The notes below the pieces were generated by a model, which was not told the origin of the DNA, did no database searches, and saw only the letters and a program-made list of their open reading frames with translations. Positions 46,388-54,201 of a DNA stretch of 64,000 nucleotides are shown here, piece after piece. The position numbers and the translations under genes are program-made. The first letter of the stretch is position 1. Each line of letters starts with the position of its first letter. The stretch comes from Flammeovirgaceae bacterium UBA6059. GTDB lineage: Bacteria; Bacteroidota; Bacteroidia; Cytophagales; Cyclobacteriaceae. The stretch lies in assembly GCA_002435755.1 (NCBI GenBank), contig DIYH01000032.1, positions 62,001 to 126,000 on the forward strand. The letters run 5' to 3'.

Positions 46388-46449
46388 GTCTTTTCTTTTT
46401 TCTTAAGTCTGGATTCTTCTAATGTCATCCAAAAATCTTTCGTATGCTT

Positions 46450-46469
46450 ATTTTATGTAAACATAAAAT
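46450..46469. promoter_or_regulatory. Inverted repeat in a divergent promoter
   Basis: ATTTTATGT and ACATAAAAT form 9-bp perfect arms around AA, between the EamA start (46387, minus) and the DUF4832 protein start (46511, plus). A CTTTCGT word is at 46437-46443. It is a plausible operator for a dimeric regulator; which one is unknown. Confidence 0.45.
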
Positions 46470-46510
46470 TATTTTTAGTTATTATTACATTTAGTTAAGT
46501 ATTGTTATCC

Positions 46511-49180
46511 ATGCGTTGTATACTACTCAGCTTTCTGCTATTCTCCAGTCTTTGGTCACGTGCACAGTCGTCATTGACAGTAGATTATGAATCAGATCTG
46601 TCCAACTTTGCTAACCCTGAGCGAGGCTACTACAGCCACACCCAAGTGCATTCGGGTACGTATAGTCCGCTTAACCAGCTTGCGCTCGAAAGCTTAAGGA
46701 CAACACAGTCCATTACCCAAATACTCCGGGTCTTCTACTTGGAGTCATTTCGAGAACGTCCAATATCCGAAGAATACCTGAATAATATGAGGCGGGACTT
46801 TGATATGGTTCGCAATGCGGGACTCAAAGTCATTATTCGCTTTGCCTACTCTCAAGGTACAAGTGCACCTTATGATGATGCTACTGTGGATGTCGTACTA
46901 ACACACATTGAGCAGCTGAAGCCAGTGATCAGAGAAAATGCTGATGTGATCACCACATGGCAGGCCGGTTTTATAGGAACTTGGGGCGAATGGTATTACA
47001 CAGATCATTTTGCATCATCACCAGGTATCATTTCAGATGAAGACTGGGCCAACAGAAAAAGGGTAGTCGACGCACTGCTAGAAGTACTACCAAATGACCG
47101 AAGTATCCAAATACGAACTCCAGGCTACAAAATGATCATGTATGATACTGAGCAGCCAATCAATTTATCTGATGTACTCAGTGGTACAGATCGAGCTCGC
47201 GTCGGCCATCACAACGACTGCTTTGTGGCGTCAATCAACGACTTTGGAACATACGTCAATCAGGAGGTAGAAAAACCATATCTGGAAGCAGAAACTACAT
47301 TTTTGCCAATGGGCGGTGAAACTTGTGCTCTCGCCCCACCTATCTCCGACTGTGATAACAGTACAGGTGAACTGGAGCGATTCCATTGGTCATATCTCAA
47401 CATTGACTACAACAGGACGGTCCTCGATGAGTGGGAAAATCAAGGCTGCCTGGATGAGGTCACTCTGCGACTAGGCTACCGCCACAGACTAATTTCAGCA
47501 ACGTATGAGTCTTTAGCCAAGCCTGCTGGTGAGTTCCAACTCACACTTAGCATGGTCAATGATGGATATGCTAACTTCTACAACCCCAGAAAAATGTACA
47601 TGGTGCTTGAGCACTCTGAAACGGGGGAGCAATACAATTTGGAAGTAGCGACAAACACTCGTATGTGGCCTATTGGTGAATCTCATGAAATCAACATCAG
47701 TGGTGGTCTACCACAGGATATCGCATTAGGTGCTTACAACATCTATCTCCACTTGCCTGATGCCTATAGCAGCCTGAAAGATGAACCTGCCTATGCCACA
47801 AGACTCGCCAATCTAAATATCTGGCAAGCCTCCACTGGTTTCAATGATCTTGGCATACAACTAACTGTGTTGGAAGACGCGCAGTTGCAGGATTATGAAG
47901 GTCAGATATACTTTCAACTCGCCGAAGCGTTCGACACGATTGAGCTACCAGGGGCATCTAGCCTGATCACCTCTGCGGGATCGGAAAATATCTCGTTGTA
48001 TTGGCCAAGTCAGCCATCGAACTACGAGCGGATCATCGAGCGCTCATCTGATGGCGAACCCTTCGACCAGCTAGCCATCATCAATGCAAGCCTTGGAAGT
48101 TTTACTGATCTCACGGTCAGTACCAATCGGGACTACACTTATCGCTACTATCTGGTCGAAGGTAGTACTCGCACATCGCTATCGGAGGAGTCTATTAGTA
48201 GAATCAATCCTGATGTTGAACAGGAGATTATGATAGATGGTCTGGATACAGATTGGGGTAATGAATTACTCATCACTTCTGCATTCACCGATCGCTTCGA
48301 CTTTTTAAGGGCGAACTTTGCTCAGACTCTTGCTTACTTCATCATACCAGCAGCAGATAACTACTCCATATACCTCGATACAGATAACGATCCGTCTACG
48401 GGATACAGTGACCCTTCTGAAGGTCTATTGGGTATAGATATCAGAATTACTAATGGGCAGGTTTACACTGGTGACGGAGACACCTGGACTGAGCACAGCG
48501 CTGTGACCCAAGAGGCCAAGGCTGAATACACCGAATTAAGCGTATCGCTCGCCATGCTCGGCCCAATAGGGATCAACCCTTTGATAAAGCTCGCCACAGA
48601 AGTCAACGGAAACCGACTCAAGGATTCAAATGGAGTTTTTGCAACATCTCATGTCCGAAACTTACCCTCAGATATTCCGATAGGACTCACTGTAGAAAAA
48701 GACCCTCTCAACAGTGCTGCGCTGGTTGTCACTTGGGAAGAATGTGCCTTCTGTGAAGGCTATATACTAGAGCGATCTCCGGCGGGAGTATTTGATTATC
48801 AGGTGATTGCAACATTTGATAAGGATGATCTCAACGTAAGAGACAGAGAACTCGAAGAGAATACATCCTACATGTACCGCTTGAAGTCATTTAACCAGTT
48901 GGGCGAGTCTGACTATAGTGAAGCCATCGAAGGCGTACCGGGATTGGTGACAGGCATCTACACTTTACCAGGGTTTCAGGTTTTTCCTAACCCCACCCAT
49001 GGTCTATTAAGGTTTAGCGGCCAAGTTGATCAAGTTAAGGTAACATCGATTACCGGGCAGATACTACTAGCGCAATCGACTACAGATCGCATTTCGATTG
49101 ACCATCTATCACCTGGACTGTATGTGGTACAGGTCGAGTTGGATCATCAGCTAGGAAGGTATAAGGTGATCAAGCGATAA
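46511..49180 (+). CDS. Secreted multi-domain DUF4874/DUF4832 protein with T9SS sorting tail
   Basis: The product is 889 residues from the ATG at 46511; a TTG three codons upstream is less likely. It has a signal peptide (LLSFLLFSSLWSRAQ). DUF4874 spans about 22-205 (FANPERGYYSHTQ, QAGFIGTWGEWYYTDHF), and DUF4832 about 210-460 (RVGHHNDCFVASINDFGTYV, GGETCALAPPISDCD, RFHWSYLNIDYN, YATRLANLNIWQASTGFNDLG). These blocks nearly duplicate the lipoprotein at 28903. An Fn3-like segment follows, then a CBM9-like domain (about 575-715, MIDGLDTDWGNEL, YLDTDNDPSTGYSDP), a second Fn3-like module and the T9SS tail (FQVFPNPTHGLLRF). It is probably an extracellular glycan-active enzyme with the Glu after WG as a catalytic candidate. 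Its 3' end overlaps the convergent DeoR gene by 11 bp. Confidence 0.85.
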   Translation: MRCILLSFLLFSSLWSRAQSSLTVDYESDLSNFANPERGYYSHTQVHSGTYSPLNQLALESLRTTQSITQILRVFYLESFRERPISEEYLNNMRRDFDMVRNAGLKVIIRFAYSQGTSAPYDDATVDVVLTHIEQLKPVIRENADVITTWQAGFIGTWGEWYYTDHFASSPGIISDEDWANRKRVVDALLEVLPNDRSIQIRTPGYKMIMYDTEQPINLSDVLSGTDRARVGHHNDCFVASINDFGTYVNQEVEKPYLEAETTFLPMGGETCALAPPISDCDNSTGELERFHWSYLNIDYNRTVLDEWENQGCLDEVTLRLGYRHRLISATYESLAKPAGEFQLTLSMVNDGYANFYNPRKMYMVLEHSETGEQYNLEVATNTRMWPIGESHEINISGGLPQDIALGAYNIYLHLPDAYSSLKDEPAYATRLANLNIWQASTGFNDLGIQLTVLEDAQLQDYEGQIYFQLAEAFDTIELPGASSLITSAGSENISLYWPSQPSNYERIIERSSDGEPFDQLAIINASLGSFTDLTVSTNRDYTYRYYLVEGSTRTSLSEESISRINPDVEQEIMIDGLDTDWGNELLITSAFTDRFDFLRANFAQTLAYFIIPAADNYSIYLDTDNDPSTGYSDPSEGLLGIDIRITNGQVYTGDGDTWTEHSAVTQEAKAEYTELSVSLAMLGPIGINPLIKLATEVNGNRLKDSNGVFATSHVRNLPSDIPIGLTVEKDPLNSAALVVTWEECAFCEGYILERSPAGVFDYQVIATFDKDDLNVRDRELEENTSYMYRLKSFNQLGESDYSEAIEGVPGLVTGIYTLPGFQVFPNPTHGLLRFSGQVDQVKVTSITGQILLAQSTTDRISIDHLSPGLYVVQVELDHQLGRYKVIKR

Positions 49181-49952
49181 TTACCTCTATGCCCGCGTCT
49201 TTCAAACGCTTGTGATCATCATCAGCAATCTTGTCGTCTGTTACAACCGTTCCGATTTTGTCTATCGAACAAATGAAGGCGAAGCTTTTCTTTTTGAACT
49301 TACTGGAGTCAGCTAACAGCACCACATGGTTAGCAATATTGATCATAAGTTCATTGAGGTGTGCCTCTTCAATATTGGGTGTATAAAGCCCCGTATGCGT
49401 ATCAAAGCCATCTACTCCCAAAAATGCCTTATCTACATGAAAGTTTCGCAGGCCTTTCTCGGCCATTGGCCCTACGAGTGATTGCGAGTTCTTTCGAAGA
49501 TAGCCGCCAGGTATGGTTAAGTTAACATTGGGGTTATTAATGAGTGCTGCGGCAATGTTGAGCGCGTTCGTGATCACTGTAAGGTTTTCTATATGATCCA
49601 GATTTTTGGCCATTTCCACAGTGGTAGTGCCCGAATCTATAAGTATGATCTCAGAGTCAGCGATAAGCTTTGAAGCAGCTTTGCCAATCCTTACCTTTTC
49701 CTGAAAATGGAGTTTATCCTTCTCTGAGAGGTGGTAATCAACGCCTACTCGACCTTCTATCCGCATTGCTCCACCTCTGGCTCTGATCAGTAAACCTTTT
49801 TGCTCCAACTGATCAAGATCGTTTCTAATTGTCACTTCACTAACACCAAACTTTGTGCTTAACTCATCGACGTAAACCTGGCCATTAACATTAATATCAT
49901 CAAGTATTTCATTGCGTCTTGATACCGTAGAACTTCTGCTTTGACTTGGCAT
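49170..49952 (-). CDS. DeoR-family transcriptional regulator (AgaR-like)
   Basis: The product is 260 residues from the ATG at 49952, chosen over a TTG six codons upstream. An N-terminal DeoR helix-turn-helix (about 10-65) reads RRNEILDDINVNGQVYVDELSTKFGVSEVTIRNDLDQLEQKG. The C-terminal DeoRC sugar-phosphate sensor (about 75-235) has the usual DSGTTTVEMAKNL, VITNALNIAAAL, KAFLGVDGFD and LLADSSKFKKKSF. It is divergent from the agaS operon with 173 bp between starts. That resembles the arrangement of AgaR, the proteobacterial GalNAc repressor, whose inducers are sugar phosphates. It likely represses agaS and its own gene; TTTCGTT/AACGAAA arms sit just upstream of its start. Confidence 0.92.
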   Translation of the reverse strand: MPSQSRSSTVSRRNEILDDINVNGQVYVDELSTKFGVSEVTIRNDLDQLEQKGLLIRARGGAMRIEGRVGVDYHLSEKDKLHFQEKVRIGKAASKLIADSEIILIDSGTTTVEMAKNLDHIENLTVITNALNIAAALINNPNVNLTIPGGYLRKNSQSLVGPMAEKGLRNFHVDKAFLGVDGFDTHTGLYTPNIEEAHLNELMINIANHVVLLADSSKFKKKSFAFICSIDKIGTVVTDDKIADDDHKRLKDAGIEVIIA

Positions 49953-49955
49953 TTT

Positions 49956-49980
49956 TTTCGTTTTCACCAATATAACGAAA
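49956..49980. promoter_or_regulatory. TTTCGTT/AACGAAA inverted repeat upstream of the DeoR gene, candidate operator
   Basis: TTTCGTT (49956-49962) and AACGAAA (49974-49980) are perfect 7-bp arms with an 11-bp spacer, in the leader of the DeoR-family gene. DeoR-type repressors such as AgaR recognise TTTCG-containing repeats, so autoregulation is plausible. The binding is inferred. Confidence 0.45.
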
Positions 49981-50051
49981 TAAGATTGCTCAAAGCAATA
50001 ATCACATTACAATGAAACTTTTCAAAAGCCATAAACTCAATTATATAAGTA

Positions 50052-50092
50052 TTTGAAACTTTAATATTTATTTTTATCTTTGATTCGCTTCG
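50052..50092 (+). promoter_or_regulatory. Bacteroidetes-type promoter of the agaS operon
   Basis: TTTG at 50052-50055, a 19-bp spacer, and TATCTTTG at 50075-50082 match the Bacteroidetes -33 TTTG and -7 TAnnTTTG consensus exactly. The expected start of transcription is near 50089, leaving a leader of about 37 nt before the ATG at 50126. TTCGCTTCG (50084-50092) overlaps the start site and is a candidate DeoR contact. Confidence 0.75.
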
Positions 50093-50125
50093 ATTTTATA
50101 GTATTTCATAAGTAAACCCACATTA

Positions 50126-51280
50126 ATGAAGACATTGGGTATTGATAATAATCAGCTCAAGGCGCTGGAGGCTTTTCATACTGCCAATGAGATCAATCAA
50201 CAGCCCACTATGTGGCGCAAAACCTGGGATATCATAGATGCCCGAAAGCCAGAAATCACAACTTTTTTAGATAAGAAGTTTGATAAAATAATACTGACAG
50301 GAGCAGGTACTAGCGCTTACGTGGGTGAATCTCTGATCGGATCCTTTTTAAGAGAGCGGGACCTTTGTACCTACGCCATACCTACCACTAATCTGGTTTC
50401 GCATCCGCACAATTACTTTGCGGCTGACGAAATCGTTTTGCTCGTCTCTTTTGCCAGGTCAGGCAATAGTCCCGAGAGTAAAGCTGCCGCCGACCTGGCA
50501 GATACCATTTGCAAGGAATGCTATCACTTGATCATTACTTGCAATCCTCAGGGCACGTTGGCGCTTCGCGATAGCAAACTCGAGAAACTGGTAGTTTGCC
50601 TTCCGAAAGAGACTAATGATAAGAGTCTAGCAATGACGAGCAGCTACACTTGCATGTTGCTCGCCGGGCTACTCATCGGTAGACTATATAAACTTGATCA
50701 ACTAAAAAGTCAGGTCGAACTGGCAGCTCTCTACGGACAGGAGATCTTAGACTCATACACTACCCTACTGTCTGAAATTGCCAAGCTGCCATTTAAGAGG
50801 GCTGTTTTTCTTGGTTCCGGCCCAATGCTCGGTACCGCCACGGAAGCCTCTCTAAAGCTACAGGAGCTGACTGACGGGCGCATCCTGTGTAAACATGAGT
50901 CCTTCTTGGGTTTCCGACATGGTCCCAAAGCTGTGGTAGATGGAGATACGCTCGTCGTATATATCTTGTCTAATAATGAGTATGTCAGCAAATACGAACA
51001 TGATCTTCTTTTCGCTATGAAAAAAGGCAAAAAGGCGAGAGCGCAACTAGCTATTGCCGAACGACTGGATTATGAGTTGGATGTCGATTACAAGATCCAA
51101 TACACTTTAAATGGACAGTTAATTGATGAATCTTTCATGACCCTTCCGGGGATTTTACCAGGGCAATTACTTGGGTTCTTCAAGTCTTTGAATGAAGGGC
51201 TCATGCCCGATACCCCTTCTTCGAGTGGCGCTATATCGCGAGTTGTACAAGGTGTCAATATTTATCAGCTACCGAAATGA
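50126..51280 (+). CDS. agaS: AgaS-family SIS-domain aldose/ketose isomerase-deaminase
   Basis: The product is 384 residues, the usual AgaS length. Two SIS domains are visible (about 35-200 and 205-360). Motifs are KIILTGAGTSAYVGESLIG, LLVSFARSGNSPESKAA, LTSSYTCMLLAGLLI-type, VFLGSGPMLGTATEASLKLQELTDGRILCKHESFLGFRHGPKAVVD and the C-terminal PDTPSSSGAISRVVQG. In proteobacteria AgaS converts galactosamine 6-phosphate to tagatose 6-phosphate with release of ammonia. It is the first gene of a plus-strand operon (51277 overlap by ATGA). It is the strongest marker that this region handles GalNAc or galactosamine. Confidence 0.93.
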   Translation: MKTLGIDNNQLKALEAFHTANEINQQPTMWRKTWDIIDARKPEITTFLDKKFDKIILTGAGTSAYVGESLIGSFLRERDLCTYAIPTTNLVSHPHNYFAADEIVLLVSFARSGNSPESKAAADLADTICKECYHLIITCNPQGTLALRDSKLEKLVVCLPKETNDKSLAMTSSYTCMLLAGLLIGRLYKLDQLKSQVELAALYGQEILDSYTTLLSEIAKLPFKRAVFLGSGPMLGTATEASLKLQELTDGRILCKHESFLGFRHGPKAVVDGDTLVVYILSNNEYVSKYEHDLLFAMKKGKKARAQLAIAERLDYELDVDYKIQYTLNGQLIDESFMTLPGILPGQLLGFFKSLNEGLMPDTPSSSGAISRVVQGVNIYQLPK

Positions 51281-52236
51281 AGTCATCCAAGCACGATGTA
51301 TTGGTCGTTGGTGAGCTGAATGTAGATATCATTCTAAATCAAATAGACGGGTTTCCAGAAGTTGGCAAGGAAATACTGGCGAAGAACATGACCGTAACAC
51401 TCGGTAGCAGTGCGGCCATTTTTGCTAGTAATCTATCAAGTCTGGGAGCTTCTGTAGCGTTTCTGGGCAAAGTAGGCAAAGACGAGTTTGCCGAGCTGAT
51501 CATTACCTCGCTACAAGACAGAGGAGTAAATACCGATCATATCATCCAGGATGCCAATCTCAATACCGGCGCTACTTTAGTCATGAACTACGGTATGGAT
51601 CGCGCTAATATCACTTACCCTGGTGCTATGGAGAGTCTCTCAGAACCTGAGGTTGCTGACGACATACTCCAATCTGCGTCACACCTACATGTCAGCTCTG
51701 TTTTTTTACAGCCACAGCTCAAGGAACGCATCGTATCGCTCTTTAGTCGGGCCAAACAGCTGGGCCTGACTACTTCACTTGATCCACAGTGGGATCCTCA
51801 TGAGCAGTGGCAACTTGATCTACCGACATTGCTGCCTCACCTGGACCTATTTATGCCCAATCATAAAGAGCTCATGTACCTCACTCAAGCGTCGAGCATT
51901 GAGGCTGGCATAGAGCAAATCAAGGAGCATTCTAATACAGTCGTTATCAAAGATGGTGAGCATGGCGCTGCACTCTACCAAGAGGGCAACCTTATTCGTA
52001 AACCCGCCTTTTTAAATGAACAGGCTGTCGACTGTATCGGAGCAGGCGACAGCTTTGGAGCAGGTTTCATCGCCCAATACATCAAGGGTAAACCACTGGT
52101 CGAGTGTCTTGAGTACGCCAATTTGATGGGCGCCATTAATACCACAGCGGCGGGAGGAACGGCTGCTTTCCGTAGCTTAGATCATATCGCCGCTACGGCT
52201 CGTTCAAAATTCGATTATCACCATATACAGTATTGA
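51277..52236 (+). CDS. PfkB/ribokinase-family sugar kinase
   Basis: The product is 319 residues. The ribokinase fold is clear: N-terminal VVGELNVDIILNQIDGFPEVGKE; substrate-binding region LGSSAAIFASNLSSLGASVAFLGKVGKDEFA; MPNHKELMYLT; and the C-terminal ATP/anion-hole motif DCIGAGDSFGAGFIAQYIKG with the catalytic Asp of GAGDSF. It overlaps agaS by ATGA and precedes the aldolase by 3 bp. In the GalNAc pathway a kinase is needed both for GalNAc and for tagatose 6-phosphate. With another FruK/LacC-type kinase at 60623, this one may serve the first step or duplicate the second. The assignment between these is open. Confidence 0.9.
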   Translation: MKSSKHDVLVVGELNVDIILNQIDGFPEVGKEILAKNMTVTLGSSAAIFASNLSSLGASVAFLGKVGKDEFAELIITSLQDRGVNTDHIIQDANLNTGATLVMNYGMDRANITYPGAMESLSEPEVADDILQSASHLHVSSVFLQPQLKERIVSLFSRAKQLGLTTSLDPQWDPHEQWQLDLPTLLPHLDLFMPNHKELMYLTQASSIEAGIEQIKEHSNTVVIKDGEHGAALYQEGNLIRKPAFLNEQAVDCIGAGDSFGAGFIAQYIKGKPLVECLEYANLMGAINTTAAGGTAAFRSLDHIAATARSKFDYHHIQY

Positions 52237-52239
52237 CTT

Positions 52240-53079
52240 ATGATGACCTTGACTTCCCATGGACTTTTGGCCGACGCTCTGCGCAACAACAAGCGTGAGG
52301 GTAAGGCTTTTTTAGCTACCAACTTTTACAACTTCGAGACCATCAATGCTGTACTCTCAGCATCAAAAGAAGCAGGCTCACCACTTATACTACAACTATC
52401 GGAGAGTTCTCTAAAGTACCTCGGTATTAGGCTCGCTACCGCAATGGCCAGAGCAGCTATCGACCAATATGGTGTGACAGCCTGGCTTCATATGGATCAC
52501 GGAAGTGATGTAGACATGGTCAAAGCCTGTCTAGACGAGGGCTTTGACTCAGTGATGATTGATGCTAGTGAAAAGCCGTTTGACGAGAATGTTCGCATTA
52601 CCAAAGAAATCGTCAGCTACGCTTCGTCCTATGATGCCAATGTGGAGGCAGAATTGGGCTACATAGCAAAACTCGAGCAAGATCAAGACATGATCTACAC
52701 CCAGCCTGATGAAGCCCGGATCTTTGTAGAACAGACTGGGGTCAATGCATTAGCGGTAGCAGTAGGTTCAGCACACGGCTTTTATAAGCAAACGCCACAG
52801 CTACAGCTTGATCTGATCGCAGAGATCAATGCCGCTACTCCGGCAGCTCTCGTATTGCATGGTAGCTCGGGTATTCCACACGATCAGCTCCGAGCTGCCA
52901 TCAAAAGAGGTATTACCAAGATCAACCTGGCTACAGAGATCAAGGACACTTTCATGCGTAAGCTCAAAGCGCACCTTGCCTCTACCGATGAGATTGACCT
53001 TCGCAAGGTATTCCCTGTAGCGACGGAAGAGGCCAAAAGACTAGTCAGACAAAAGCTAAAAGCAATCAACGATGTTTAG
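52240..53079 (+). CDS. Class II ketose-bisphosphate aldolase (KbaY/GatY or FbaA-like)
   Basis: The product is 279 residues, close to KbaY/GatY length. Zinc and catalytic motifs are present: AWLHMDHGSDVDMVKACLDEGFDSVMIDASEKPFDENV (zinc His and Asp), VEAELGYIA (Glu), VAVGSAHGFYK (zinc His), and VLHGSSGIPHDQLRAAIKRGITKINLATE (third zinc His and phosphate loop). It splits tagatose or fructose 1,6-bisphosphate to dihydroxyacetone phosphate and glyceraldehyde 3-phosphate. Following agaS and a PfkB kinase, tagatose bisphosphate is the likely substrate. Its 3' end overlaps the next gene by 8 bp. Confidence 0.92.
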   Translation: MMTLTSHGLLADALRNNKREGKAFLATNFYNFETINAVLSASKEAGSPLILQLSESSLKYLGIRLATAMARAAIDQYGVTAWLHMDHGSDVDMVKACLDEGFDSVMIDASEKPFDENVRITKEIVSYASSYDANVEAELGYIAKLEQDQDMIYTQPDEARIFVEQTGVNALAVAVGSAHGFYKQTPQLQLDLIAEINAATPAALVLHGSSGIPHDQLRAAIKRGITKINLATEIKDTFMRKLKAHLASTDEIDLRKVFPVATEEAKRLVRQKLKAINDV

Positions 53080-54199
53080 CCTGTTTAGGTTGGTGATCAC
53101 ATACTCAATTGCATTGCTTTTCGTAGCATGTCAACGCGCCGCACCGGATGAAAAAAACACACGATCTTTTGGTGACCTGGCACTCAAAAACTATCGACCT
53201 CAATCTGTTTACAATACGCCAAAAGCCAATCTCACCAAGCCGTTTGCCAGCGTCATTGATATGCACTCCCACCCTTATGCCAACAGTGAGCAGGAGATGG
53301 ACGACTGGGTAGCTACTATGGACGAGCTGGGCATTCTGAAAACAGTGTTGCTGACTTACCAGACAGGTAGTGCTTTTGACAGCCTCGTAAAGGTCTATGG
53401 CAAATACCCTGATCGGTTTGAGCTGTGGTGTGGTTTTGACTACACTGGGTACACGGAAGAAGGTTGGGCAGAGCGGGCTATTTCAGAATTAGAGCGCTGC
53501 AAAGTGGTGGGTGCCAAAGGTATTGGTGAACTCGGTGACAAAGGCCTGGGTTTGCTCTACTCTAAACCAACACCCGGTAAAGGGCTTCATATCAATGACC
53601 CCAGAATACAACCACTCCTAGCACGAGCTGGACAATTAGGTATGCCCATCAACATACATGTCGCTGAACCTTACTGGATGTACTTACCTACCGACTCTAC
53701 TAACGATGGCATGATGAATGCCAAAACCTGGAAAATAGATCTATCGAAAAAGGGAATACTGGACCATCAGGAGTTGATCAATTCGCTGGATGAAGCAGTT
53801 GGCAACAATCCTGGTACGACTTTCATTGCTTGCCATTTTGCCAACTGTTCGTACAACCTGGAAATAATCGGAGACCTTCTTGATAGGCATGACAACTTGT
53901 ATGCCGATATCTCTGCGCGGTATGCAGAAACCGCACCTATCCCACGCTATATGAGCGCCTTTTATACCAAATATCAAGACAGGCTCCTCTACGGTACAGA
54001 TATGGGTATGGACAAGTCGATGTACTTGACTACCGTAAGAATCCTGGAGTCGGAAGATGAGCATTTTTACGAGACGGACTTGTTTAACTACCATTGGCCG
54101 CTAAACGGATTTGGCCTTGACACCACTATCCTGAAAAAGCTATATCGTACTAATGCAGAGCGACTTACCGCGTCACTCAACGCATCCGGCAGCAAATAA
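53072..54199 (+). CDS. Amidohydrolase-2-family lipoprotein
   Basis: The product is 375 residues. The N-terminus is a lipoprotein signal (SIALLFVAC), so it is periplasmic. The fold is an amidohydrolase TIM barrel: VIDMHSHPYANSE (metal HxH), KGIGELGDKGLGLLYSKP, MPINIHVAEPYW (His), FIACHFANCSYNLEI (His) and RLLYGTDMGMD (Asp). These match the metal ligands of amidohydrolase_2 proteins. It lies inside an otherwise cytosolic operon with an 8-bp overlap with the aldolase gene. It could remove acyl groups or open a lactone on the glycan fragment outside the inner membrane; it cannot be the cytosolic GalNAc-6-phosphate deacetylase unless the signal is not used. Confidence 0.82.
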   Translation: MFSLFRLVITYSIALLFVACQRAAPDEKNTRSFGDLALKNYRPQSVYNTPKANLTKPFASVIDMHSHPYANSEQEMDDWVATMDELGILKTVLLTYQTGSAFDSLVKVYGKYPDRFELWCGFDYTGYTEEGWAERAISELERCKVVGAKGIGELGDKGLGLLYSKPTPGKGLHINDPRIQPLLARAGQLGMPINIHVAEPYWMYLPTDSTNDGMMNAKTWKIDLSKKGILDHQELINSLDEAVGNNPGTTFIACHFANCSYNLEIIGDLLDRHDNLYADISARYAETAPIPRYMSAFYTKYQDRLLYGTDMGMDKSMYLTTVRILESEDEHFYETDLFNYHWPLNGFGLDTTILKKLYRTNAERLTASLNASGSK

Positions 54200-54201
54200 C
54201 C

